Below the pieces are notes generated by a model. It did no database searches and was not told where the DNA came from. It worked only from the letters and a program-made list of their open reading frames with translations. Shown here one piece after another: positions 55,303 to 63,420 of a stretch of 64,000 nt of DNA (within the stretch, counting starts at the first letter, position 1; every line of letters begins with the position of its first letter). Where the stretch lies: NCBI GenBank assembly GCA_963801105.1, contig CAWDDH010000003.1, forward strand, positions 2,232,001 to 2,296,000, read 5' to 3'. The DNA is from JAENVU01 sp963801105 (GTDB lineage: Bacteria > Actinomycetota > Acidimicrobiia > IMCC26256 > JAENVU01). The translations under genes were made by a program, and so were the position numbers.

Positions 55303-56394
55303 GTGATCGTCGCTCGTGACGTCGGCCTGTGGGTCGCCGGCCTCCTGCTCATCGCGGTCGTCGTCGACGCCGCAGTGCGGACCTTCGTCCTGCCCCGGGG
55401 CGTCGTCGTGCGCTCGACCCGGATGGTGTCGGTGGCGATTCGGCTGGTGTTCGAGCTCCGGGTGCGCCTCGCCAAGACGTGGCAGACGCGCGACCGCGTG
55501 ATGGCGCTCTACGCGCCGGTCGTGCTGATCGGGCTCGTCGTGGCGTGGCTCCTGCTGCTGCTCGCGGGCTTCACGTGCCTCTTCGTCGCGGTCGAGCACC
55601 ATGGGATCACCGACGCGTTCGTCACCGCCGGCTCGTCGCTGTTCACGCTCGGCTTCGAGCGGCCCGGAGGCACGGGCGCGACCGCGATCGCCTTCGCGGC
55701 CGCGGCGTTCGGGCTCGGCATCGTGGCCCTCCTCATCGCGTACCTGCCGACGATCTACGGCGCGTTCTCCCGACGCGAGGTCCTGGTCGCGTACATGGCG
55801 ACGCGGGCGGGGACGCCACCCCGTGCCGTCGAGCTCCTCCAGCGCGCACACCTCATCGGGAGCTTCGAGGCCCTCGACCCGCTCTGGGACCGGTTCCACT
55901 TCTGGTTCGCCGAGATCGAGGAGACACACACGTCGCTGCCCCTGCTCAACTTCTTCCGGTCGCCGTCACCCGAGCACTCGTGGGTCACCGCGTCCGGGGC
56001 GGTGCTCGACGCGGCGGCGCTGCTCAACTCGACCGTCGACGCGGGCTGGCACCCCATGGCGGGCCTCTGCATCCGGTCGGGCTTCGTGTCGCTGCGCGCC
56101 GTCGCCGACTACTTCGGCATCGACCACCCGGCCGACCCCGCGCCGGACGACCCCATCACGATCAGCCGCGGCGAGTGGGAGGAGGCGTGCCGCGAGCTCG
56201 AATCCGTCGGCGTGCCGCTCCGTGCCGACCGGGACCAGGCCTGGCGGGATTTCGCCGGCTGGCGCGTCAACTACGACACGGTGCTCGTGACCCTCGCGGG
56301 ATTCCTCGTGGCGCCCTACGCGGCGTGGAGCTCGGACCGCTCGGTGCGCCACCGCGTGCGCGTCGTGCCCTGGCGTGGTCGCCGTGTCAGCTGA
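55303..56394 (+). CDS. integral membrane protein with ion-channel-like pore segment
   Basis: The 363-residue protein has a TM helix at about 5-25, another pair at about 70-150, and between them AGSSLFTLGFERPGG. That segment lies where a two-TM potassium channel has its pore loop and filter (TxxTLGYGD), but the filter residues are not conserved. The C-terminal 200 residues are soluble and helical, followed by a short hydrophobic end. A channel or channel-derived sensor is possible; function is unknown. GTG start at 55303, 7 bp after arfB. Confidence 0.7.
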   Translation: MIVARDVGLWVAGLLLIAVVVDAAVRTFVLPRGVVVRSTRMVSVAIRLVFELRVRLAKTWQTRDRVMALYAPVVLIGLVVAWLLLLLAGFTCLFVAVEHHGITDAFVTAGSSLFTLGFERPGGTGATAIAFAAAAFGLGIVALLIAYLPTIYGAFSRREVLVAYMATRAGTPPRAVELLQRAHLIGSFEALDPLWDRFHFWFAEIEETHTSLPLLNFFRSPSPEHSWVTASGAVLDAAALLNSTVDAGWHPMAGLCIRSGFVSLRAVADYFGIDHPADPAPDDPITISRGEWEEACRELESVGVPLRADRDQAWRDFAGWRVNYDTVLVTLAGFLVAPYAAWSSDRSVRHRVRVVPWRGRRVS

Positions 56395-56417
56395 CGCTCC
56401 CCGCGTCACCGCGGCGG

Positions 56418-57206
56418 TCAGGACCGCGGGAACAGCGTGTCCTCGACCGCGGCGCGCTCGGGGCCGCGCCGGATGAACCATTCCTGGCCGAACGCCGCGG
56501 CGAACGCGTCCTCGGGGAGCTGGAGGAAGAAGTGCTCCTCGGTGATCTGGCTCGCGTGGGCGGCCATGGCGGCGCGCTTCTCCCCGACGAACTCCGAGAC
56601 GTCGACGGTCGTGGTGATCTGCTCGGCCGGGACCCCGAGGTCCATCTCCTCCGGGTCCGGCGCGTCGGCGATCCCGGCCATCTGCTCCGACCGCTGGGCC
56701 ATCAGGTCGAGGAGGTAGTCGCGGTTGATCGTCGCCTCGTACACGCGCGGCGTCGCGGCGATCTCGGCGGCTCGCACGCCGACGCGATGCACCTGGATGT
56801 GGTCGGGGTGGCCGTAGTTGCCGTTCTCGTCGTAGATCGTGAGGACCTCCGCGTCCTCCTCGGTGAGGATCGCGGCGAGGCGCTGGGCCGCCTCCTCGAG
56901 GTCGGCGGTGGCGAAGGCGCCCGGGCCGTCGTTGGTGGGCTCCCCGGCCATCCCCGAGTCGTGGTAGCCGAGAAACGCGACACGGGCGCAGCCGAGGATC
57001 GCCGCGGCGGACTCGAGCTCGACGACGCGCCGGTCCGCCAGCTGTTCGTCGCTGGCGAGGACGCCCTCGGCCACCTCGCCCAGCTCCCCGCGAGTCGCGC
57101 ACACGAGCACGACGCGATGGCCCTCGGCCGAGGCGCGGGCCATGGTCCCGCCGGTGGCGATCGCCTCGTCGTCGGGGTGGGCGTGGAAGGTGACCATGGT
57201 TCCCAT
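56418..57206 (-). CDS. LmbE/PIG-L family zinc deacetylase
   Basis: The 262-residue protein has the zinc motif FHAHPDDEAIATGG at its start and the third-ligand region NYGHPDHIQVH, the pattern of LmbE N-acetylglucosaminyl deacetylases. Actinobacterial relatives include MshB and Mca of mycothiol metabolism, and this protein could be an Mca-like amidase or MshB. The ATG at 57206 is likely; a second is at 57197. CACACT on the minus strand 6 nt upstream may be a leaderless promoter. Confidence 0.88.
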   Translation of the reverse strand: MGTMVTFHAHPDDEAIATGGTMARASAEGHRVVLVCATRGELGEVAEGVLASDEQLADRRVVELESAAAILGCARVAFLGYHDSGMAGEPTNDGPGAFATADLEEAAQRLAAILTEEDAEVLTIYDENGNYGHPDHIQVHRVGVRAAEIAATPRVYEATINRDYLLDLMAQRSEQMAGIADAPDPEEMDLGVPAEQITTTVDVSEFVGEKRAAMAAHASQITEEHFFLQLPEDAFAAAFGQEWFIRRGPERAAVEDTLFPRS

Positions 57207-57322
57207 CGCCGCAGTGTGGCGTGCACGTGAGATGTGCGTAAAGCGTCACCCGTCACGTCGAGGGCCGGGAAGCGGGAGCCGTCACCCGGGCCGAGTGCCT
57301 GACGGACGCGCGGACCTGACGT

Positions 57323-57328
57323 TAGAGT
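57323..57328 (+). promoter_or_regulatory. TAGAGT -10-like box upstream of the liv operon
   Basis: TAGAGT lies 38 nt before the ATG at 57367. CTGACG about 18 nt upstream could be a weak -35. The leader contains a GGGGGGTG ribosome-binding sequence before the first ATG. Confidence 0.4.
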
Positions 57329-57366
57329 CAGTTCTTCGGTTCGATCGGTCATCGGGGGGTGCGCTG

Positions 57367-57408
57367 ATGCGAGGACGTGCAGGTCTGATGCGAGGACGTG
57401 CAGGTCTG
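57367..57408 (+). repeat. 21-bp perfect tandem duplication at the start of the liv binding-protein gene
   Basis: The 21 bases from 57367 to 57387 are repeated exactly at 57388-57408. Each copy begins with ATG and encodes MRGRAGL, so the protein begins with this heptapeptide twice. Confidence 0.95.
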
Positions 57409-58680
57409 CGGTTGCTCGCCGCATGGTTCGCGGTCGCTGTGGTCGCCACGGCGTGCGGGAACGCGTCGTCGTCGCCGTCGTCCCAGGGCACCTCGGACAC
57501 CAAGGCGGGCGGCGGCGAGAACGTGACCGTGGACCAGCCGGGCGTCACCGCCGACACGATCCGCGTCGGCGGGGTCGCGTCGATCACCAACGCGCTCCAG
57601 GCTCCCTACGGCGACATCTTCAAGGGCGTCAAGGCCTACTTCGCGATGCAGAACAGCAAGGGCGGGATCTACGGCCGCAAGCTCGAGGTGGTCTCCGAGC
57701 GCGACGACCAGATGACCCAGAACCTGCGCGAGACCCAGTCGCTGATCAACGAGGACAACGTGTTCGCGGCGGTCGGGCTCGCCACCATCTTCGACTTCAG
57801 CGGCGCCACCGAGCTCGAGTCCGCCGGTATGCCGGGCTTCGGCTGGAACATCAACGCCGACTGGAACAAGCCGAACCTGTTCGGCAACGCGGGCGCTCTG
57901 TGCCTCGGTTGCTCCGGGGTCGAGGTGCCCTGGATCGCCGAGCAGCTGCACAAGAAGACGGTCGGCGTGCTCGCGTACAACGTGGACGACTCCAAGAAGT
58001 GCGCCGAGGGCCTGAAGAAGTCCTTCGAGGAGTTCCCCTCGGCCAAGGTGGGCTTCTACACCGACAGCCTCTCGTTCGGGACCACCGACTTCAGCGTGGA
58101 GGTCTCGAAGATGAAGGACGCCGGCGTGGACCTCATCAGCACCTGCATGGACACCAACGGGGTGCTCAACATCGCGAAGGAGTCCCGGAAGCAGGGCCTC
58201 GACGCGATCCAGTACCTCCCGAACGGATACGACCAGGCGTTCATGAAGGCGAACGGCCAGTTCTTCGAGGGCTCGATCGTGCGGGTGCCGTTCGCGCCCT
58301 ACGAGTCCAAGCCCCGATCCACCGGTCTCGACGAGTACCTCCGCTGGATGGAGAAGCAGGGAGACACCCCGAACGAGTACACGACCTACGGCTGGATCAA
58401 CGCGGCCATGCTCGTGGAGGGTCTGCAGGCCGCGGGACCGAACTTCTCCCAGGCCAAGGTCATCGCCGCGCTCAACAAGATGACCAACGACACCGCGGGC
58501 GGGATGATCCCGGGCATCGACTGGACCACCCAGCACACCGACTCCACGCCACCGGAGGGGTGCTCGGCGTACGTCAAGGTGGTCGACAAGAAGTTCGTGC
58601 CGGACTTCGTCCCGAAGGGGAAGGTGTACGTCTGCTTCAAGGACAAGGCGACGCTCAGCGACAAGCCGACGTTCAAGTAG
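57367..58680 (+). CDS. branched-chain-type ABC transporter substrate-binding lipoprotein
   Basis: The 437-residue protein has a signal peptide with lipobox ATAC (Cys30) and a Ser/Gly-rich linker. The periplasmic-binding-protein type I core begins TIRVGGVASITNALQAPYGDIFKGVKAYF in pieces and includes GGIYGRKLEVVSERDD. It resembles LivJ/LivK-like receptors, which may bind amino acids, amides, aromatic acids or lipids. Two ATGs in frame result from the 21-bp duplication; the GGGGGG site favours the first. It leads a liv operon. Confidence 0.9.
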   Translation: MRGRAGLMRGRAGLRLLAAWFAVAVVATACGNASSSPSSQGTSDTKAGGGENVTVDQPGVTADTIRVGGVASITNALQAPYGDIFKGVKAYFAMQNSKGGIYGRKLEVVSERDDQMTQNLRETQSLINEDNVFAAVGLATIFDFSGATELESAGMPGFGWNINADWNKPNLFGNAGALCLGCSGVEVPWIAEQLHKKTVGVLAYNVDDSKKCAEGLKKSFEEFPSAKVGFYTDSLSFGTTDFSVEVSKMKDAGVDLISTCMDTNGVLNIAKESRKQGLDAIQYLPNGYDQAFMKANGQFFEGSIVRVPFAPYESKPRSTGLDEYLRWMEKQGDTPNEYTTYGWINAAMLVEGLQAAGPNFSQAKVIAALNKMTNDTAGGMIPGIDWTTQHTDSTPPEGCSAYVKVVDKKFVPDFVPKGKVYVCFKDKATLSDKPTFK

Positions 58681-58707
58681 CCGGCTCGTCTCACTCCTGA
58701 CCGACCC

Positions 58708-60675
58708 ATGACGGACTTCGTCAAGTACGTCATCGAAGGGGTGCCCCTCGGGTGCGTCTTCGCCCTCGTGGCGATCGGCCTGGTGCTCACGTACAAGACG
58801 AGCGGGGTCTTCAACCTCGCGTTCGGCGCCCAGGCCTACGTCGCCGCGGTGCTCTTCTACGAGCTGCGGGTGCGCAACGAGTGGCCGACGGTGGCCGCGT
58901 TCGTGGTCGTCGTCCTGCTCGCGTCGCCGCTCATGGGCCTCCTGCTGGAGCTCGCGATCTTCCGCCATCTCCGAGCGGCGTCGCCGATCGCCAAGCTCGT
59001 CTCGTCGCTGGGACTGTTGGTCGCAGTGCCCCAGTTCGTCTCCATCCTGCTCGGGACCGATCCGACGTTCGGCGTCAAGGGTGTCTGGTGGAACGACGAC
59101 GCGCTGTACCACTTCGGTGACTACGTGCTCGACGGCAAGGAGATGGCGGTGATCGTCAGCACGATCGCGGCCGTGATCGTCCTCGGGATCCTGTTCCGGT
59201 ACGCGCCGATCGGCCTGCGGATGCGGGCTGTCGTCGAGAGCCCCCGCATGACCGAGCTGGCGGGCGTCGACGCTGACCGGGTCTCGGCCTTCTCCTGGAT
59301 GCTCTCCAGCCTCTTCGCAGGTCTCGCGGGAGTCCTGCTCGCTCCGCTCTACGCGTCGCTCGCGCCGCAGAACTTCACGACGCTGCTGGTCGCCGCGATC
59401 GCCGCGGCCGCGTTCGCCCGGCTGACCAGCATCCCGCTCGCGCTCCTCGGGGGGATCCTGCTCGGAGTCGCGCAGGCGCTCCTCGCCGGGTACCTGCCCC
59501 CCGCGAGCGTGCTCGCCCAGAACCTCCGGCCGTCGCTGCCGTTCGCAGTTCTGTTCCTCCTGCTGCTCTTCTGGCCGGGGCTGCGGACCGCGAGCGCGAG
59601 CAAGGACCCACTGAGCGGTGTGGACCCGCCGCCGATGGCCTCCGCCGCCGCCACGCGGGGCCGGTTCCTCACGGTCGCGACCCGCGTTTTCGGACTCGTC
59701 GTCGGGGGCGTGGTCCTCGTGCTCGCGATGACGACGTTCAGCGAGCGCTGGGTCACGATCTTCACGACTGCGGTGATCTTCTCCGTGATCCTCCTCTCCA
59801 TCACCGTGATCACGGGCATGGCGGGGGAGATCTCGCTCTGCCAGGCGACCTTCGCCGGCGTCGGTGCATTCGCCACGGCGCAGCTCGTCTCCGTGTTCGG
59901 GCTCGCGGTGCTCCCGACGATGTTCGTCGGTGCAGTCGTGGCCGCGATCGTCGGTGCGGTCGTGGCCATCCCGTTGCTGCGCCTCGGCGGGATCTTCCTC
60001 TCGCTCGGCACGCTCGCGATCGCGCTCGTGTTCGAGACGGTCATCGTGCCGCTCGGCTGGGTGAGCGGCGGGGCGCACCCCGTTCGCGTGCCTCGGCCCC
60101 AGGGCTTCACCGACGACCGCGCGTTCCTGCTGCTGTGCGTCGTGGTGCTCGTGGTGGTGTCGTTCTTCGTGATCCTCATCCGGCGCGGCACCACGGGCCG
60201 GTACCTCGACGCGCTCCGCGGGAGCGAGACCGCCGCCCAGTCCATCGGGATCAATCCCACCCGCATCCGGATCCTCGCGTTCTCGGTGTCGGCGGGGATC
60301 GCCGGCCTGGGCGGTGGGTTGCTCGCGACCCAGAAGCACATCGCGACCGCACAGGACTTCAGCTACTTCTACGGGCTGTTCCTCGTGGTGCTCGTCGTGA
60401 CGCTCTCGACCCGGACGGTCGAAGGTGCGGTGAACGCCGCGTTCGGGTTCGCGCTCATCCCGCCCCTGATCCTCGAGCCGCTGGGACTCAACTCGGCGTG
60501 GCAGTTCGTGTTGTTCGGCCTCGGCGCGGTCACCTACGCGCGTCACCCCGAGGGAGTCCTCGAGTTCCAGAAGCGCCGCTCGCTCGCCGCGATCGAGCGG
60601 CGTCTCCCGGCGCGCCTGCGCTCCCCGGCGCCGCCGGCCGAGCAGAGCCCCGTCGTGGCGGGAGGGAGCGAGTGA
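58708..60675 (+). CDS. fused LivH-LivM ABC transporter permease
   Basis: The 655-residue protein joins two permease halves. The first (1-300) has GLVLTYKTSGVFNLAFGAQAYVAAVLFY, the LivH pattern. The second (about 320-620) has ITVITGMAGEISLCQATFAGVGAFATAQL and RGSETAAQSIGINPTRIRILAFSVSAGIAG in pieces, the LivM pattern. Normally these are two genes. The linker at about 295-318 is polar. The start is 27 bp after the binding protein; the stop overlaps LivG (TGATG). Confidence 0.92.
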   Translation: MTDFVKYVIEGVPLGCVFALVAIGLVLTYKTSGVFNLAFGAQAYVAAVLFYELRVRNEWPTVAAFVVVVLLASPLMGLLLELAIFRHLRAASPIAKLVSSLGLLVAVPQFVSILLGTDPTFGVKGVWWNDDALYHFGDYVLDGKEMAVIVSTIAAVIVLGILFRYAPIGLRMRAVVESPRMTELAGVDADRVSAFSWMLSSLFAGLAGVLLAPLYASLAPQNFTTLLVAAIAAAAFARLTSIPLALLGGILLGVAQALLAGYLPPASVLAQNLRPSLPFAVLFLLLLFWPGLRTASASKDPLSGVDPPPMASAAATRGRFLTVATRVFGLVVGGVVLVLAMTTFSERWVTIFTTAVIFSVILLSITVITGMAGEISLCQATFAGVGAFATAQLVSVFGLAVLPTMFVGAVVAAIVGAVVAIPLLRLGGIFLSLGTLAIALVFETVIVPLGWVSGGAHPVRVPRPQGFTDDRAFLLLCVVVLVVVSFFVILIRRGTTGRYLDALRGSETAAQSIGINPTRIRILAFSVSAGIAGLGGGLLATQKHIATAQDFSYFYGLFLVVLVVTLSTRTVEGAVNAAFGFALIPPLILEPLGLNSAWQFVLFGLGAVTYARHPEGVLEFQKRRSLAAIERRLPARLRSPAPPAEQSPVVAGGSE

Positions 60676-61433
60676 TGCCGCTGCTGGCCGCCACCTCCGT
60701 GTCGAAGCGCTTCAGCGGCATCACCGCGCTCGACGACGTCTCGCTCGACGTCGAGCCGGGGGAGCCCGTCGGACTGATCGGCCCGAACGGCGCCGGGAAG
60801 ACGACGTTCTTCAACTGCCTGCTCGGGCTCCTGCGTCCCGACGCCGGCCACGTCGAGTTCGCCGGTCGGGACCTCACGCGCGCGCCGGTGTATCAGCGGG
60901 CCCGGGCCGGGATCGGTCGCACGTTCCAGCGCATGGAGCTGTTCGCGGAGATGACGGTGCGCGACCACCTCCTCGTCGCCGAGCGATCCCGCGTCGGCAC
61001 CGGCCGGTTCTGGAAGGACGTCCTCAACCGGTCCGCACCGAGCGCCGCGGAGCAGGCCCGCGCGCAGGCCACGCTCGAGCTGCTCCAGCTGGCCGGCATC
61101 GCCGACGCACCCATCGAGGCGCTGTCGCTGGGCCAGGGTCGCCTCGTGGAGGTCGGCCGGACGCTCATGACCGATCCGAAGCTGCTGCTGCTCGACGAGC
61201 CGTCGTCGGGACTGGACGCCAACGAGACCGCGGCGCTCGCCGAGACGCTGCGGACGGTGCAGGCCGAGCGGGGGACGGCGGTGCTGCTGGTGGAGCACGA
61301 TGTCGAGTTCGTGCGGTCGTTCGTGACCCGCGTGTTCGTCCTGGACTTCGGGACGCTGATCGCGACGGGCCCGACCGCCGAGGTGCTCGGCTCCGACGAG
61401 GTCCGGCGCGCCTACCTGGGGACGACGACATGA
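60675..61433 (+). CDS. branched-chain-type ABC transporter ATP-binding protein, LivG-like
   Basis: The 252-residue ATPase has GPNGAGKTTFFNCLLGLL, GIGRTFQRMELFAEMTV (the LivG Q-loop pattern), LSLGQGRLVEVGRTLMTDPKLLLLDEPSSGLD split over signature and Walker B, and VEHDVEFV. The signature is LSLGQ rather than LSGGQ. It pairs with LivF, with ATGA overlap at the end and TGATG at the start. Confidence 0.92.
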   Translation: MPLLAATSVSKRFSGITALDDVSLDVEPGEPVGLIGPNGAGKTTFFNCLLGLLRPDAGHVEFAGRDLTRAPVYQRARAGIGRTFQRMELFAEMTVRDHLLVAERSRVGTGRFWKDVLNRSAPSAAEQARAQATLELLQLAGIADAPIEALSLGQGRLVEVGRTLMTDPKLLLLDEPSSGLDANETAALAETLRTVQAERGTAVLLVEHDVEFVRSFVTRVFVLDFGTLIATGPTAEVLGSDEVRRAYLGTTT

Positions 61434-62197
61434 GCGGGCCGCTGTTCGAGTTCAGCGCCGTCGAGGCCGGCTACGGGCCCTTCCGGGCCCTGTTCGGCGT
61501 CTCGTTCGCGATCGCGCCGGGCTCGGTGACCGCGCTGCTCGGCGCCAACGGCGCGGGCAAGACGACCGTCGCACGCGTGGCGACCGGCCTCGTCCGCCCG
61601 ACCGCCGGAGAGGTGCGCTTCGCCGGCGAGCGGGTGGCCTGGCCCCGGCGCGAGGTCCACTGGAGCGTCCGGCTGGCGTCGGCGTCGCGGCGCCGTGAGT
61701 GGAGGGGGCTGCGGACCTACCAGATCGCCCGGCTCGGCATCGTGCACGCTCCCGAGGGCCGATCGGTCTTCGCCGCGCTCACGGTGGCCGAGAACCTCGA
61801 GCTCACCTTCCGCCGGGAGCTCGGTCGCGGCGGCGTCGGACCCGCCCTCGACCGCGCCTACGAGCTGTTCCCGCGTCTCGGCGAGCGCCGCCGCCAGATC
61901 GCGGGCACGCTGTCGGGCGGCGAGCAGCGCATGCTCTCGCTCGCCCGGGTCCTGGTGCATCCGCCGAAGCTCCTCGTCGCCGACGAGCTCTCCCTCGGTC
62001 TGGCGCCGATCGTGGTCGACGAGGTCTACCGGGCACTCGCCTCGGTCCGGGACGCCGGTACCTCGATCCTGCTCGTCGAGCAGTACGTCACCCACGCGCT
62101 CGGGCTCGCCGACGAGGTCGTCCTGCTCTCGAAGGGCGAGGTCGCGCACGCGGGACCGAGCGAGGGTCTCGGGAACGTCGCGGAGTATCTGCTCTGA
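61430..62197 (+). CDS. branched-chain-type ABC transporter ATP-binding protein, LivF-like
   Basis: The 255-residue ATPase has GANGAGKTTVARVATGLV, the LivF-type HAPEGRSVFAALTVAENL, LSGGEQRMLSLARVL, VADELSLGLAP and VEQYVTHAL. An insert of about 20 residues (WPRREVHWSVRLASASRRRE) between strand and Q-loop makes it longer than typical LivF. It is the last gene of the operon and ends 85 bp from the convergent TetR gene. Confidence 0.92.
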   Translation: MSGPLFEFSAVEAGYGPFRALFGVSFAIAPGSVTALLGANGAGKTTVARVATGLVRPTAGEVRFAGERVAWPRREVHWSVRLASASRRREWRGLRTYQIARLGIVHAPEGRSVFAALTVAENLELTFRRELGRGGVGPALDRAYELFPRLGERRRQIAGTLSGGEQRMLSLARVLVHPPKLLVADELSLGLAPIVVDEVYRALASVRDAGTSILLVEQYVTHALGLADEVVLLSKGEVAHAGPSEGLGNVAEYLL

Positions 62198-62282
62198 GCC
62201 CGCGCACCCGGCGGGGTGTCGCACGCGGTGACGCGCCCCGGCGTCCTGCGGAGGCCCCGCCCGCGACGCGTCCGGGCCGCGG

Positions 62283-62912
62283 TCAGCCGCCGGGCGAGGC
62301 GCCGAAGACCGCGGCGTGGGTGACCCGCGCGAGCGTGGACGGCAGCTTGCCGTCGGTCGCCCCCACCTGCTGGGTGACGCAGTAGTAGTTCGCGCGCTCG
62401 ACCATCGCGACGATGGCGAGCGCGGCCACGGCCGGGTCGAGCCCGCTGCCGTCGGCGTGCTCGCGCAGCCGGTCGATCAGCGCGCCGGTGAATGCCGCCC
62501 AGACGTCGGTGCCGAGCTGGCCCACCGTGCTCGCGACGATCTCGGCCTCGGTCCACACCCGGAGCACCGGCGCGGTGCGGGCGTAGACCTCGGTGAAGGC
62601 CCGCATCCAGTCCTCGAGCACGGCGCGCCCCTCCGGGCCGGGCGCGAGCGGGGGGAACTGCGTGGCGAGGTCCTCGAGTTCGTTCGCGACCTGCGCGGCC
62701 AGTGCCTGGAACAGATCCTCCTTGTTGGAGAAGTACAGGTAGAAGGTGCCGTGCGACGTCTCGGCGACCTTCACGATGTCGTCCACGCGCGCGGCGTGCA
62801 GGCCGCGGTCGGCGAAGACGGTCGCGCCCGCGGCGAGCAGTCGGTCACGCGTCCGGTGCCCGCGCGAGCGCAGCTCGCGGGAGGCGGCCTCGGGGGCGGC
62901 GCGGCGGGGCAT
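62283..62912 (-). CDS. TetR family transcriptional regulator
   Basis: The 209-residue repressor has an N-terminal helix-turn-helix, RDRLLAAGATVFADRGLHAARVDDIVKVAETSHGTFYLYFSNKEDLF in pieces, with the family FYLYFxNKEDL end. The C-terminal half is a helical ligand pocket. It is divergent from the MaoC gene 68 bp away and convergent with the liv operon. Control of the MaoC-SDR lipid genes by an acyl-CoA ligand is a reasonable guess. Confidence 0.9.
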   Translation of the reverse strand: MPRRAAPEAASRELRSRGHRTRDRLLAAGATVFADRGLHAARVDDIVKVAETSHGTFYLYFSNKEDLFQALAAQVANELEDLATQFPPLAPGPEGRAVLEDWMRAFTEVYARTAPVLRVWTEAEIVASTVGQLGTDVWAAFTGALIDRLREHADGSGLDPAVAALAIVAMVERANYYCVTQQVGATDGKLPSTLARVTHAAVFGASPGG

Positions 62913-62966
62913 CGGCGCAGGCTACCGGGCACCTGACGCAGCTGTCAGGAACGCGACGGCGGCAGG

Positions 62967-62972
62967 TAAGGT
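62967..62972 (+). promoter_or_regulatory. TAAGGT -10-like box, leaderless-type promoter
   Basis: TAAGGT ends 8 nt before the MaoC GTG at 62981. It lies in the divergent TetR-MaoC gap, where a repressor would act. Confidence 0.5.
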
Positions 62973-62980
62973 GCCCGGCC

Positions 62981-63391
62981 GTGGCTCGATTCGAAGAACT
63001 CAAGGTCGGCGATGCGGCACCGCCGCTCGTGGTGGAGAACCTCACGCGCACGCACTTCGTGAAGTACGCGGGCGCCTCGGGCGACTTCAACCCGATGCAC
63101 CACGACGACACGATCGCCACGCAGGTCGGCAACCCGTCGGTGTTCGGCCACGGCATGCTCACGGCGGGACTGATGGCCCGCGTGGTCAAGGACTGGTTCG
63201 GCCCCGAAGCGATGCGGAAGCTCTCCGTCCGCTTCGCCAAGCAGGTCTGGCCGGGTGAGACGCTCACGTTCACCGCGGTGGTCACCGCCTTGCGCGAGGA
63301 GGACGGCGATCGGCTCGTGGACCTCGCGCTCTCGGCGAGCAACGAGGGTGGCGAGGAGAAGCTGGCCGGCACGGCGACCGCCGTCGCCTGA
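62981..63391 (+). CDS. MaoC family dehydratase
   Basis: The 136-residue hot-dog protein has the hydratase 2 motif YAGASGDFNPMHHDD with catalytic Asp and His, and FGHGMLTAGLMARVV. It matches the C-terminal-type MaoC subunit (HadB/ChsH1-like) of (R)-3-hydroxyacyl dehydratases. No partner subunit is adjacent. Its neighbour is an SDR that could oxidise the 3-hydroxyacyl-CoA product. GTG start after TAAGGT. Confidence 0.9.
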   Translation: MARFEELKVGDAAPPLVVENLTRTHFVKYAGASGDFNPMHHDDTIATQVGNPSVFGHGMLTAGLMARVVKDWFGPEAMRKLSVRFAKQVWPGETLTFTAVVTALREEDGDRLVDLALSASNEGGEEKLAGTATAVA

Positions 63392-63420
63392 ACGCACACC
63401 GAAGACTGGAGCGAACAGCT

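Noticed and set aside
57349..60546. A 1065-codon open frame on the minus strand, rich in Arg, Glu, His and Asp
   Set aside because: It is the antisense shadow of the liv binding protein and permease; high GC keeps the complementary frame open, and it has no domain-like order.
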